From Heliocidaris erythrogramma (Eukaryota > Echinodermata > Echinoidea > Camarodonta > Echinometridae), in the NCBI GenBank assembly GCA_025617745.1, contig CM046862.1, positions 53,323,097 to 53,387,096 on the forward strand: 64,000 nucleotides of DNA, in the 5' to 3' direction. The notes under the pieces are model-generated. The model worked only from the letters and a program-made list of their open reading frames with translations, did not search any database and had not been told where the DNA came from. The translations under genes were made by a program, and so were the position numbers. This document shows positions 37,367 to 48,874 of this stretch, piece by piece. Each line of letters starts with the position of its first letter. Positions within the stretch are counted from its first letter, which is position 1.

Positions 37367-37588
37367 AAGCTCACTTTTCCTTTTTATTTTATTATATGAA
37401 ATTTCAAATATTTCAGTTTTCTTCTCCAAGAATGTAAAACAAAGTTTGACTCCTCGTAGAATGAGTACGGTACGATCATCATTATTATAAGTTATTGTGA
37501 TACAATGAAGAGAATCTTTATAAACATCTATGAAAAAAATGAAATATTTGAAATTTCATATAATAAAATACAAACGGAAAAGTGAGCT
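37367..37588. repeat. Hairpin inside the 5.7-kb element
   Basis: AGCTCACTTTTCCTTTTTAT and ATTATATGAAATTTCAAATA at 37368-37408 are mirrored by TATTTGAAATTTCATATAAT and GAAAAGTGAGCT at 37545-37587. It could be a small MITE nested beside the right terminal repeat. Confidence 0.8.
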
Positions 37589-38693
37589 CACACATGCAGT
37601 AGTTACATCTACCACCCCTTTACTAAAATAAGTTATCAGTGAGTGTCCTGTAAAAGAGAAAAATGATAATGGTCAATACCAATACTTACCTCTTTTTTAG
37701 GTGGCATCAAGGGATTTTGCTCGAATATCAGTTTTATTCTTACTGTTTCCATGGAAACAGCCATTTTCAAACATGATGGACACTTTTCATAACTCTTATT
37801 TGGGTTTAAATCAAGTGAGAAACTTTGATACATTATTTTAAAATGTGTTTTTGTACTTTCTTAATCACGAATACATGACAATTTCTTAAATTCTATTGTT
37901 TTTGATCCGTTGCCATGGTAATAGCCCTTGTGGCCACGCCCACCTTTTAATTTAGGGCAAAGAAGCACATTTTGAGAGTTAACGGTCCCATCTAACAGAA
38001 AATAAAAATCATTTAAGATTATTTCTAAGGAGGAGGGGACATTTCAGTTTTTGGCCCATAGACTATACTGATAATACATGGGATAATTGCCTTTGTACAT
38101 GTACACTCTAAGATGTACCTTCAAATAGAGTTTTTCAGTCAAAATGCGCATCCAGTAAAAATACATCGTTTCATTTGGGACAACATAAAATGAGTTATCC
38201 ATCTCCTTATCGGATAATTTGTTATCTTGTGTGGCATGACAATATACATGATTCGTTTAATCAAGAAAAAGTGTTTAAAATGACAAATTTACGTTGGGTA
38301 AAAAACTTTGAAATATTGGTAGTTTTCACAACCTATTATTTTGAGTAAATTACAGTTTTATGTTTCATTACCCCATACATGTGTGTGTAATATCCAACTT
38401 TCAATTGTATATTAATAGGGTTTATAACTTGAAACTCAAAATAAATCTGATATCACTTGAAAAGTCTTAATCAGGTATTACATATTAGTTCAAAAAATAA
38501 AAAATTGTGATTTTTGACATTCTTTCAAATTTTGAGCCAAAAATGGCATTTTTAGGCAAAAATGCGCGTGGCATCCGCCCGTACGTTATTCGTCAGTATT
38601 TTTGCAAGACTTTAAGCATGGATGCCGAGCATTACCCAAAAATGCCGTCGAATCTTTTTCTAGAGCCTTTTTGGATGTTTGGCTGGTCTACTA

Positions 38694-39090
38694 TTACATG
38701 GTTGACGACAGTGATGTGGAATGAACCCGTTGGCTACTGCATTCTTCATCATCGTTTTGGGGTGTCATAATTATCTGACAAGCAAAACACAGTAAAAAGC
38801 TCATCAGCGTTTTGGTGTATCTTTTTTTTTTTGACCAAAGGAGGCCACACCCCTAAACATTGAAAACGTACAACTATAGAGTGTTTTGTATCCGTAATGA
38901 CCCTTTAACTCTATGTATACCTTTAAAATATTTATATAACCTTGTCCTCTATTCCATAATGATGCTGCTTTATTTACAATGAAGAGAACGATTATTGAAC
39001 ATTCTAAAATATGTTGGAACATCAGTCCAAACATAGTTAGGATGGGATCAAAATTTACATGGTTGACGACAGTGATATGGAATTAAGTTG
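38694..39090. repeat. Right remainder of copy 1 plus complete copy 2 of the duplicated repeat
   Basis: 38694-38740 continues copy 1 after the element (TTACATGGTTGACGACAGTG). Copy 2 spans 38790-39090 and contains, at 39045-39080, the uninterrupted junction GATCAAAATTTACATGGTTG, i.e. the site without the element. Confidence 0.88.
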
Positions 39091-39393
39091 AATTAACTTC
39101 CTTGGTTGCGATATCTAAATGTATGACAGAAGTATTACTAGACTACTTATCATTAATTAAATTTTCATCAATGCAATGACTGTCAATTTTATCGATTACT
39201 ACAGATCTTTTCTTTCTAAGATTCAAAGTAAAAATTATAAAGAATTGAATTACTTGTACAACCATGCAGTAATTACAAATACATTTAATTTTTTTTTTCA
39301 TATTCAAGGAATAAATGTTTAATCAAATTTCAAATATGTTCTCTATCTTGTGCCTGTGTGTAATTCTCCGTATGAGAGCTAGTCAGAAGAGGG

Positions 39394-39665
39394 AGAGAGA
39401 GAGAGGAAGACAGCTATAGAGATAGAGAGAGAGAGGGGGGAGAGACAGCTATAGAGCTAATAGAGAGAGAGAGGGAGAGAGAGAAAGGCATCTACAGAGA
39501 TAGAGAGAGAGAGAAAGACAGCTATAGAGATAAATAGAGAGAGAGGGAGAGCGAGTCTCTGTGTCGCTCTCTCTTTCTCTTTCTTGTTTTCCCTCTCTCT
39601 CTGTCTCCCCCTTCTCTCTCTCTCTGTCCATAGCTCTCCATAGCGCTCTCTCTCTCTCTCTCTCC
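39394..39665. repeat. (GA)n then (CT)n satellite-like region
   Basis: GAGAGA with interspersed GACAGCTATAGAGATA units to about 39552, then CTCTCT with TCTCCATAGC units, so the tract is itself roughly palindromic. Confidence 0.85.
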
Positions 39666-39954
39666 CTCTCCTCTTTACTTTTCTAATAAAAATAAACATA
39701 TAAAAAATGTCTACAAATTTTTCAGAATAACGAGATGTATGTCACGTCGAATTTAATACCCACTGACATCGAGTATTGCAAATATTCCTTTCACTTTCGA
39801 AAAGGTCTTGTTTTGACGGGCTCGCTTCCTCATTTATAATAGTAACTTGATGACTTAGCCAGCGCTAACTTTGAGTTTTGAAGTGAACACGATCCTCAAA
39901 TCTCGGAAATCGTTATGCTAATTGTGTAGTAATTCAATTGGTGATAATGGGTGT

Positions 39955-40035
39955 TAACCCGTTGACTACCGTATTCTCTAATTCAAACAGGCTTAATACA
40001 GGGACCACGTGACGATTCCCATAGGCAATGGGTTA
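39955..40035. repeat. Short dispersed repeat (TTAACCCGTTGACTAC), copy 1
   Basis: TTAACCCGTTGACTACCGTA, then a block with AATACAGGGACCA, ending GGGTTAA. Relatives are at 49213-49290 (inverse) and 54095-54160. The terminal TTAACCC/GGGTTAA suggests a miniature inverted element. Confidence 0.7.
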
Positions 40036-40544
40036 AGTGTGGTTTTCCTGAATAGGATAGAAAGATACTCTCATTAGGGGAGGATGGAGCATTCCCATCT
40101 TCTTGGATAGATTATAGTCATTTGGTCCTACGCTAACCCATGACAGTATGATTAGGGTCATGCTTAGGGTAAGGATTATGTTTTGGTTTAGACTTACATT
40201 AGGGTTATCCACATAACTCATCACCATGGGCGTAATAAATGAAATAAGTAATCATAGCCCTTGCTGGACCAATGTTGCTGAGGATAAAGCGGTGTACCCA
40301 TTTGATAGACCAGCGTTGTCCATGTATACCCTAATCACATTTGGCAAAATACACTGATGAATTGAATGGATATTACGTTCTTCGAAAGTAGTTTTGAAAG
40401 CAGCTTTCACAACTTGCAGAATACTTTTGAGGACGGAATGACCAATAGAGAATGCCGATTGAATTGGCAAGCATAATTCATCATTGTACAAATCAGATAA
40501 ATATTGCTGAAAACTATAGAGGAAAGAGTCGAATTTTGTTTTAT

Positions 40545-40638
40545 ATGGACGTATCGTGTAGACAGAACATGGTGACGATCTACGGAGTGTTGCTCATGTT
40601 GGTGATTATTCCAGTGGCAATCATCTTTGCTTACCATG
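40545..40638 (+). CDS. Gene B exon 1: signal peptide
   Basis: The 31 codons from ATG 40545 read MDVSCRQNMVTIYGVLLMLV followed by more hydrophobic residues, a strong signal peptide or signal-anchor core. It ends at a GTAAGT donor in phase 1, matching the WSC exon at 48555. An in-frame upstream ATG at 40452 and an internal ATG at 40569 are alternative starts; 40545 gives a compact N-region. The 7.9-kb gap to the next exon means it could belong to another transcript. Confidence 0.58.
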
Positions 40639-43600
40639 GTAAGTTTTTAGGGGTAGCGAAAGGGTAGAGAAAGATATATCCCTATTTCCGACTATAGGGG
40701 GAATCCTAACAATGCGGTTTATTCCGTCACAATAGAAATTCGGCGTTGCGGGGAAATTCGACGGGCGTTACGGGGAATGATAACACTAGGCTGAGATAAA
40801 AGGATTCTATATAATATATAAACAAGCAATGAAGCAAATTAGTATTTCTGATTGCGATAATAAGAATACTGTTCATATAATTATTTCTGTTTTTAATATC
40901 ATAATTTTGATATGCGTCCAATTGGTATAAACAACAATTATTATTTAATGATGAAAAAATGGTTCTTATAGTCTATTTTGAACTCCAAACTCTACAAAAT
41001 GAGGATAAGCATAGCACTGGGATGTAGAACTATGATCGAACAATAAAATCAAGACAGCTGGTTAGTAACATTTCTTGAGACGCAGCGTCTTGATATATAG
41101 ATATTGCATAAGAACTTCGCTTCAAAATCGATAGTAGTATTGTTATTATATCTGTTACGATCCAAAATACACAAACGATCAGAATTGAACAAAAGATTCA
41201 GATTCAGATTGATATTCAGAGGCAGAATAAAACTACAGTTATTTCCTTCTGATAATCCAATAAATGCAATGTGCATTCACAGAAAAGAAAAACATGGTGG
41301 AAGAAGGCGAGGGCCCCATGAAGCACATGGCTTGTGGTGCGGGGTTGCCTTTATTATTAACATAATTATATAGTGCGTATCAAAAACAGTATACCCAACT
41401 TTGGTAGCTTCTAATTAAAAATGTATAACTTCTATGAGCTTGATATTTTTTTTCACAGTAAAGAGCAAGTTATTTTCTGTGTAATGATACCTTATTCATA
41501 GCTTTGCTGCCACGGATGACTGAGCAGCAGGCTTTTCAAAAAGTATTGTCAAAATCCTCTTGTTCCTAGTTTGGGCTGAAGCAGCGAGTGTGGGTCAAAG
41601 CAATTAAGCATTAGTTACTTCATTTTGAAAGCAACTGTTGAGTTAATTTCAATTGAATTTGTGCATTTGAATAGAAAAAATCAAACTCAGAAAGGCCTTA
41701 TTACAAGCTACATTTATGATATTCCATTTGCCATGATAACACAATCTTGGTTTCATCCCCATCCCTTTTTGAAGTAAGCCTTTTTACTGAGTCATTCAAA
41801 ATGGGCAACACAATTTGGGAAGCTATCTTTTTAATTCTCAACACACGTATCCTTCTTTTTTCTTCTTTTCAGTCTTCAAGGTCCAGTAAACCTTTGAGTT
41901 CATGTGCTATTCGCGAAAAACACACCGTGTGCACATTATGCAGCTGAAATGGTGCAATGGACAAATGGGCAGAGAGTTGTTAGTTATCGCGAGACAAGAA
42001 GTTAGAAGGTTGTTAAAATAAGAAAAATAAGATTATCATATGGATTGAAACAAGGTCATTTAAAAGCTTAGATACACTGCATCACTTTAAACAAGGAAGC
42101 ATTAAATCACAAAGGGGAATTCAACTTTTAAAATGGTTTCAGACTAAAGCAACACATTCGTTGCATCACCCCAAACTTGGAACAAGGAGATTTTGACAAC
42201 ACTTTTTAAAAACCCCGGTGCTCAGTCATTCATGGGAAAAATGTTATGAATGAGATATCACTGGACAGGCAATAAGTTACTCTTCACTATGAAATAAATT
42301 TCAAAGTCACATCGGTTTTTTAAAAGCTATCAAAATGTATACTTCATTAATCTATCCTCGCCGAATCCCCCCCCCCCCCCCCCCCCCCGTGGCGTTTTGC
42401 AATAAATCAATCAAAATCATAATCATCTTTTGCAAGCAGCTGAAAAAACGCTTGATAGATGTAATGACAGCCGTTGTTTGTCCAATATCCATGTGCGCAT
42501 GATGACCAACACGGCTGGCGTGGCAGCAGTACTATAGTATTTCTTGGTTGTTGTTTCTTCTTCTCTCTGGCTTCCTTTTTTTCCTCATGTATTTCTTTGT
42601 TTTTCCTTCCATCTTCTTTTTTCCTTATGTATGTCTTTGTTTTTCTTCTCTCTGTCTTCCTTTTCCTTTATTCTTTATATTTTTCTTTGTTTTTCTTTTC
42701 TCTGCCTTTCTTTTTCCTTATAATTATGTATTTCTTTGTTTCATTCTATCTTTTTTCCCAGTATTTCTCTGCTTTTCTTCTCTCTGTGTTCCTTTTTTCA
42801 TTATGTATATCTTTGTTTTTCTTCGCTTTTCCTTTTTTTCCATTTGTATTACTTTGATTGTATTCTCTATATCTTCTTTTCATTTCTTTGTGCAATTCTC
42901 TGTTTTTCTCCTCTCTGTCTTCTTTTTTTTCTTCTTCTATCTTCTTTTTTCGTTATGTATTACTTTGTTTTTATTCTCCATATCTTCTTTTTATTTATTT
43001 TATTTATTTATTTATTTTTTTCTCTATGTCTTCATATTCCTTATGTATTTCTTTGTTTTTCTTCTCTCTGTCTTCCTTTTCGGTACGCACAACCCTTGCG
43101 TCAAATACGGGCGAGCGACGAATAAAAGACTAGGAAAATCGCTGGAACGTACGACCTTGCTGAGCGGGGCTTACGTAACAATCAGCAAATATAAGATAAA
43201 CCATTATAACGTTTTCACGCCATTTTACTACACTGATAATTGTACGAAGTATATCTTTTTTACATTACGTGTAAATGTATGGAGTGAAGGGTATGCTTTA
43301 ATAGAGTCAGTTTTGTTGAAACCCAACTTTTCTATAAATCTAGGAATGCGGCTGTCTCTCATAGATCTTGTTGGGTAATTATTATGAAAATAAAAATTAA
43401 CATCAGATTACGACAGATTACGGGAAGATATTTGTAAATGCACTTATACGTAGAAACGTCATGTTGGTAACTGACAATATCTTCAAATTTCAAGAGTCTC
43501 AAGTCATGGAATAAGAGGTTGGTGTGAGTTTCAGATGGTACATCGCAAACAGTTATTATTATCAACCTTTGTAATGTACAGTCTGCCCCAGAAAAGAAAA

Positions 43601-46600
43601 ACAGTCAGAAAAAGTATCCCAAAATAAGTATTTCAAGATATTTGAAGCAAAATGTCATAGTCCTGTGGATAGAAAGGGTCTTTTCTATTAAATAACATCT
43701 AGAGATATGGCAATATTTAAATTCGATCGAGCAAAGGCCTCTATTGCGAAAAGGTGCAAAATCCAGACTTGACAAGAATTGGTATTATTTCTGGTGAGTA
43801 AAAACAAAAGTTGAGAGTCAGTAAAATAGGCTTATAAATTTTCAACTCTTGATCAATAATAGAAAATTTATGAAAGAACATGTTATGTTTTCTGTACATC
43901 TTAAGTATCTCACCAATATTTTTATTCTTCAGTGAGCTATTAGCTACTTTGAGTGTTTTGAAATATTTTGACAGGGTTTTAATTCTAGCTGGCTTTCTCA
44001 GTCACGCATTAAGTTTTATGTTATTCCATAAATTGTTTAGTTTCTAAGCCTTTTCCACACGTTCAAATTTGCTGATACTACACTCCTAGAAATATTGGGC
44101 AAAATTTTAACTTTACCAATTTAATTCTTATCTTTTGACAAATGTTGGGTAAATGCATGTAAAAGTTGAACAAGATTTAACCAACCTATGCCCAATCTCC
44201 ATTTAACCAACATTTCTAAGAGTGTAGCCAGAACCAATACACTTTTTGTCAACCATGGATGTTACACAATATCACAACAATGTATTTTGCTCACACAAAC
44301 GGAAAATATTGCTAGATGTTTTGGTGTCATTTGATAGGAGAGACCCTACGCTATGCATATCTATGAAAGTGTCATGAACATATTAAAATGTTAATTTGGG
44401 GAGACTTTTTCCAACTGTCAACTATAGGTTTTCCCGCCCAATTTCATCAGAGTTGCATTCGAATTGATGAATAGGCGTTCAAGTTCGAACCATTTTCGTC
44501 AACTCTCTGCTCTCATGGTTCATTTTCATTCTTTGAGCATTAAATTTAGTTTTATATCATTCCTTTTATTTCATTCAATTCAACGACGCAAAGTTGTCAT
44601 TCAATTTGGCGCCAGCTGGATAGACGTTCAATTTCGTCCCAAATACCAATTTCAATTTCACTTATAGGCACACACCTTCGCACTTTGAAAGTTCGAATTC
44701 AATTAACATAAACAAGTTCTGTTGTTCTATGTAATTCTTACCTCATTTTTTCACGTCATATGCACCCCTTTTCACTGTTTTTTATTATATAATTTCCTTC
44801 TCATTTTTTCAAACTTTCATTTTCAAAGTTTATTTTTATCATATTTCATGTTTATTCCTAGAGCGTCTGCGAGTTCTAGGTAGTCTTGCTTGTTGTCGAA
44901 TGCTTCAGCCAACCTAATTCTGTCCGTTTTCGAGATATTCATGTAATCTCCTCGAGCCGCCACCATAGTCGTACATAAATGAATTGTATACAGGCACCTG
45001 GGAGGCGGGGGTGCTGATTTTTTTGAGGGGGTGCACATCACCCCCTAGAAGGCAGAGGATGCGGAGTGCTGTAGCCAGCAAAATGCTTATGACTTTTTTT
45101 TTGCTTGCTTGTCAAAGATTTTTGGAGTTATAAAGACACCCCCAAACGTTGAGGACTTTTTTTTTGCTTGTCAGAAAATTGTGTGAATATCACAAAATCC
45201 TGGATACAAAAAAAAAATCTGCTCACAGCACCCCTAGTAACAAAATCGTTCCCAGGGGCCTGATTGTATGTATAATTATGAACGTGGAGTTGTTGTTTGG
45301 ATGACGGTTTGACAGAGGAATGAGAAAGATCAATATAAGGCCAATGTCACATTTCAAGGTAAATAAAGTTTGCATAATTAACAAATGCAGATTACAAAGA
45401 ACATAAGCAGTAACGAAAAACACTGCCCAAATGCTGAAAATGCTTGCCTATTCGTGAATTTGAATTCCCAAACGTTCATCAGGGAAGAGCAGGTGCGAAT
45501 TTGAAAGCATTTTACGTGCATTTTTAATTTGAACGCGCTTTTTACACGTTTATTTGAGAAAATTATGAAATCGCATGCTAATGAAATTAAATTGAATGAA
45601 CTAGTTAGCTTTTTGAATGTTGATCTCGGTGATCATTCAAATTCGCTCGAAATTGAATGATTGCATTGTTAAATCGGATGCATTTTTGACGAAATTGGGC
45701 GGGAAAACCTATATTAACGGTTCTCAAATTTGTTAATTCCAGCCGGAACAAAATACTAATTCTTGTCAAGTCTGGATTTTACTCACTCAAGCTTAAACAA
45801 TTGGCAGATTTGTTGATGTCTTTGGTAGAAGAGATTCTAATATATCCACATGTATGGAAATTTAATACATAATATTTTTAAAATACAGTCAAACCTGCTT
45901 TAGCGACCACCTGTATAGAAACATTTTTGTCTCCCTTGAGCGGTCTTTATATACAGGTTTCACTGTAGTTATTTTGGGGAGACTGGTTTCAACTCTTCTT
46001 TTTTAGGGGGGAGGGCGCACTGTAGTTAGCTTACTTATATTAGTCGTATATGTATTGCCAACACAAGAGTGCAATACGATAAATATTGGAGAACTGAAGA
46101 GCATTACAAAGTTCGAAGAACATTCTGAGGAAACAGAAAATGAAGTCTATGTATAATATCTATATTTTTGGCAATTTTATTTTTCTACTTCATGGATATG
46201 CGTTTTCAAGAAGAACCTACTATCAATAAAAAAGCCTAGAATTTTGTGTTTAACTCTTGCAGTTTCTGTATTTCACGTTTATATCTATTTCATCTATACC
46301 ATGATTTTTGTCTTTTGGCTGCATTTCTTGGAGTCAACAGATGCTACATTCAAAATACTAACATATTCTTAATAGTTACAAACATCTAAGTATGACATGA
46401 GTTCACTAGGGGTCAAATGTTTTTTATAATACATAATTACGATCAATAAGTTTAGGTCATACTAGAAGATTCTCCCTGAATTTAATATTGCAGAAACGAG
46501 GACTAATCATTACTGTTCAAGAATATTCCGGATAGGTGTCAACTATTTTCGTGATTCCTACCTATCTTTTAGTTATTTTCGCTTACAGATTATATAATTA

Positions 46601-48821
46601 AACTTTTACAGATCCCAGTGAGAGCGATATGGTGCAATTCGCATCTCATTAACTCCTGGTTTGCTTCGAATTACCAAAATGACTGTTAGCTCTGTGCGTG
46701 TGTGCAGTCATCACAATGGCAAAACAAAGAACCTAAATTTGGGTCTCTTGTTTAGCGATTTATTAGCTAAACTTGCCCGAATATATGTTACCCATCCCAA
46801 GTCACAGAAGAATTCATACACTGATTTTCAGTCATGAACCAGCAAGATCCAATTGGTTGAGATTTTCATGTTTCTATGTTTTCCCCAGATTTTGGGAGCA
46901 CCTCTCAGAGGAAGACAGAGATTTGTGTCTAAATACCAATGCTTTTCCTCTTTAAATGTACTCCGAAATTCCCTGTTTGAATTGCCTCCCCTTGTAGAAG
47001 CATACTAGTTTGTTTTCATATTGTTTTTGTCTTTCACAGAATAGCTCACGTTTTGATATGTATCCATGATTTTTCATGGTCTAATATTATTGTGTGAGTT
47101 CATAATTATTCGTGTTATCATTTTGAGATTTTGAAAGTTCGAAAGAAAATTACGGAATATTGATTCCTAGGAAAATTACAAAAATAGGTATCAAAGATTT
47201 GAAGGAAAAATCATTGGCAATGGCAACATCAGTTAAATAATACATAAATTAAACTCAAGAAAAAGAGAGGACTGTAAGAGAGATCATTTAAACAAACTTC
47301 AGAAATGGAAGGGGTAATCGGTAATGGCACTTCTTTGTTTGCAGAGATATTACGTCTTTTTCACATCCCCATCGACGATGTTCAAAGGAAACCGTCGAGG
47401 GGACGTCGGTTTTTTTGTGAATGCTCGATAGCACAAGCGTTGCTGGATACCCCGACATCGGATCGCAACGTCAATCTCGCCGACGCCTATACAATTTAAC
47501 AAATCGCCGAGGTATCGGTACAGCCGATTTTTATCTGAACCAAGCTTTCTGACACTACTCTATGCGGAAAATTCAGCTCAAGTAAATATCATACGATAGT
47601 AGAAAAATGTACAATAAAAAGCTTAATCACAGTGATTTCCTTGCGAATCTAGCCGAAATGAGGAATTTGACTGGAAGTTTATGAGCTAAAACTTTCTGTT
47701 TGTAACCGAAGAAATATCGTTAACATTGTATAATCATCGTAGGTAGAACATTGATTTTGCATTATTGTTGTGAAAGATACATCTATTTTAATAATTTTTC
47801 GATCTTTATGTTTACCAGAGCTTACATTCAGCTTCCATTTGTAAACAACTTTACGTAAATCGTGGGAAAATGCAAGAACTGGCGAGTTCAAAGGGGGTCA
47901 ACTCAATGGACACTCGCTCACTAATTATAGGGATATTCCCCACTGGAATTCACTTCAGTTAAGAATGTTCTATGCATAAGTAACTGTATTCATTTTGTCA
48001 TTATCACATAATATTGATAACTGTAGTCCTTTCACCCAAACACATGTATTATATTTAGAAATATATACATGTACGTATATGTCTATGAACCCATCTAAGG
48101 ACCGCAAAATAATTCTACAATTCTACAATGTTGTAACATAGCACTGATCAAACCTTTAAAGGGAGCGACAAGTCGCAATCTATGGCCGGTTTTACAGTTG
48201 GCTGCTCCTTTCTCTGGATCAAAGTTCAAAGCGACTTCAATTTATCGCGCGCAGCTAATAAAAGTTCGCACATTGACCCAAATTTGAGTAAACAAGATCG
48301 CGTGTTCTTTATTCCAGTATTTGAATCTCATTGGTCGGTTACGTATGTAGGGATTCGAGTTAACGATCACGCGAGGAATTCGGCAATAACATTCCTTCGG
48401 TAGCGCACGATTGGACCTGATTGTATCCGAATTTCCCCGAATCAGGCCAACTGGTCAGGCCCATGGATTACGACTTGCCACTCCCTTTAAGAACGGTTTA
48501 TTGTCAGGTATCGGGAATATGCTTAATTTTGTTTATTTTTGTATTTACATCCAGGCCCGGGTTTTGTGGGATGCTATCCGTCGGGAAAACACTTGCAGAC
48601 AGTATTTACTACAGATTACAGGTCAACAAGTGTGGATGACTGTGTCGGCAATTGCAGTATAAGAGGAACTTTATATGCCGCTATATCAGAAGGCACTTGT
48701 TTCTGCAGCGATAAAATTCCAATAATCCAGGCATCAAGTGATCATTGCAACGTGCCTTGCTCTGGAAATCTTACCCAAACCTGTGGATCACGAACACATT
48801 ACTCGAGTATGTTGCACAGTA

Positions 48822-48874
<53 letters not shown>

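Larger units (their letters stand above)
33004..38693. mobile_element. 5.7-kb foldback element with ~1.05-kb terminal inverted repeats
   Basis: The ends are TAGTAGACCAGCCAA and its complement. TTA flanks both sides (33001-33003, 38694-38696). Left arm 33004-34060 and right arm 37632-38693 are inverted copies with scattered differences: for example GTACGGGCGGATGCCACGCG at 33104 against CGCGTGGCATCCGCCCGTAC near 38565, and GGTGTCCATCATGTTTGAAA near 33893 against its near-complement near 37775. The 3.6-kb centre has short tandem repeats and no transposase-like frame. Non-autonomous; superfamily unassigned, with a TTA target that would suit PIF/Harbinger. Confidence 0.88.
43750..45795. repeat. 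Outer inverted repeat pair around a TIR element
   Basis: AAATCCAGACTTGACAAGAA at 43759 is mirrored by TTCTTGTCAAGTCTGGATTT at 45760-45779, extended by similar flanks (about 35-45 bases). It brackets the element below. Confidence 0.75.

Noticed and set aside
42474..43378. Phe/Leu-rich ORFs up to 276 codons, membrane-protein-like
   Set aside because: Caused by the TTTC/TCTCTG polypyrimidine array; open in all three + frames.
48182..48662. Several overlapping ORFs before gene B exon 2
   Set aside because: They lie within a TIR element or are out-of-frame shadows of the WSC exon.
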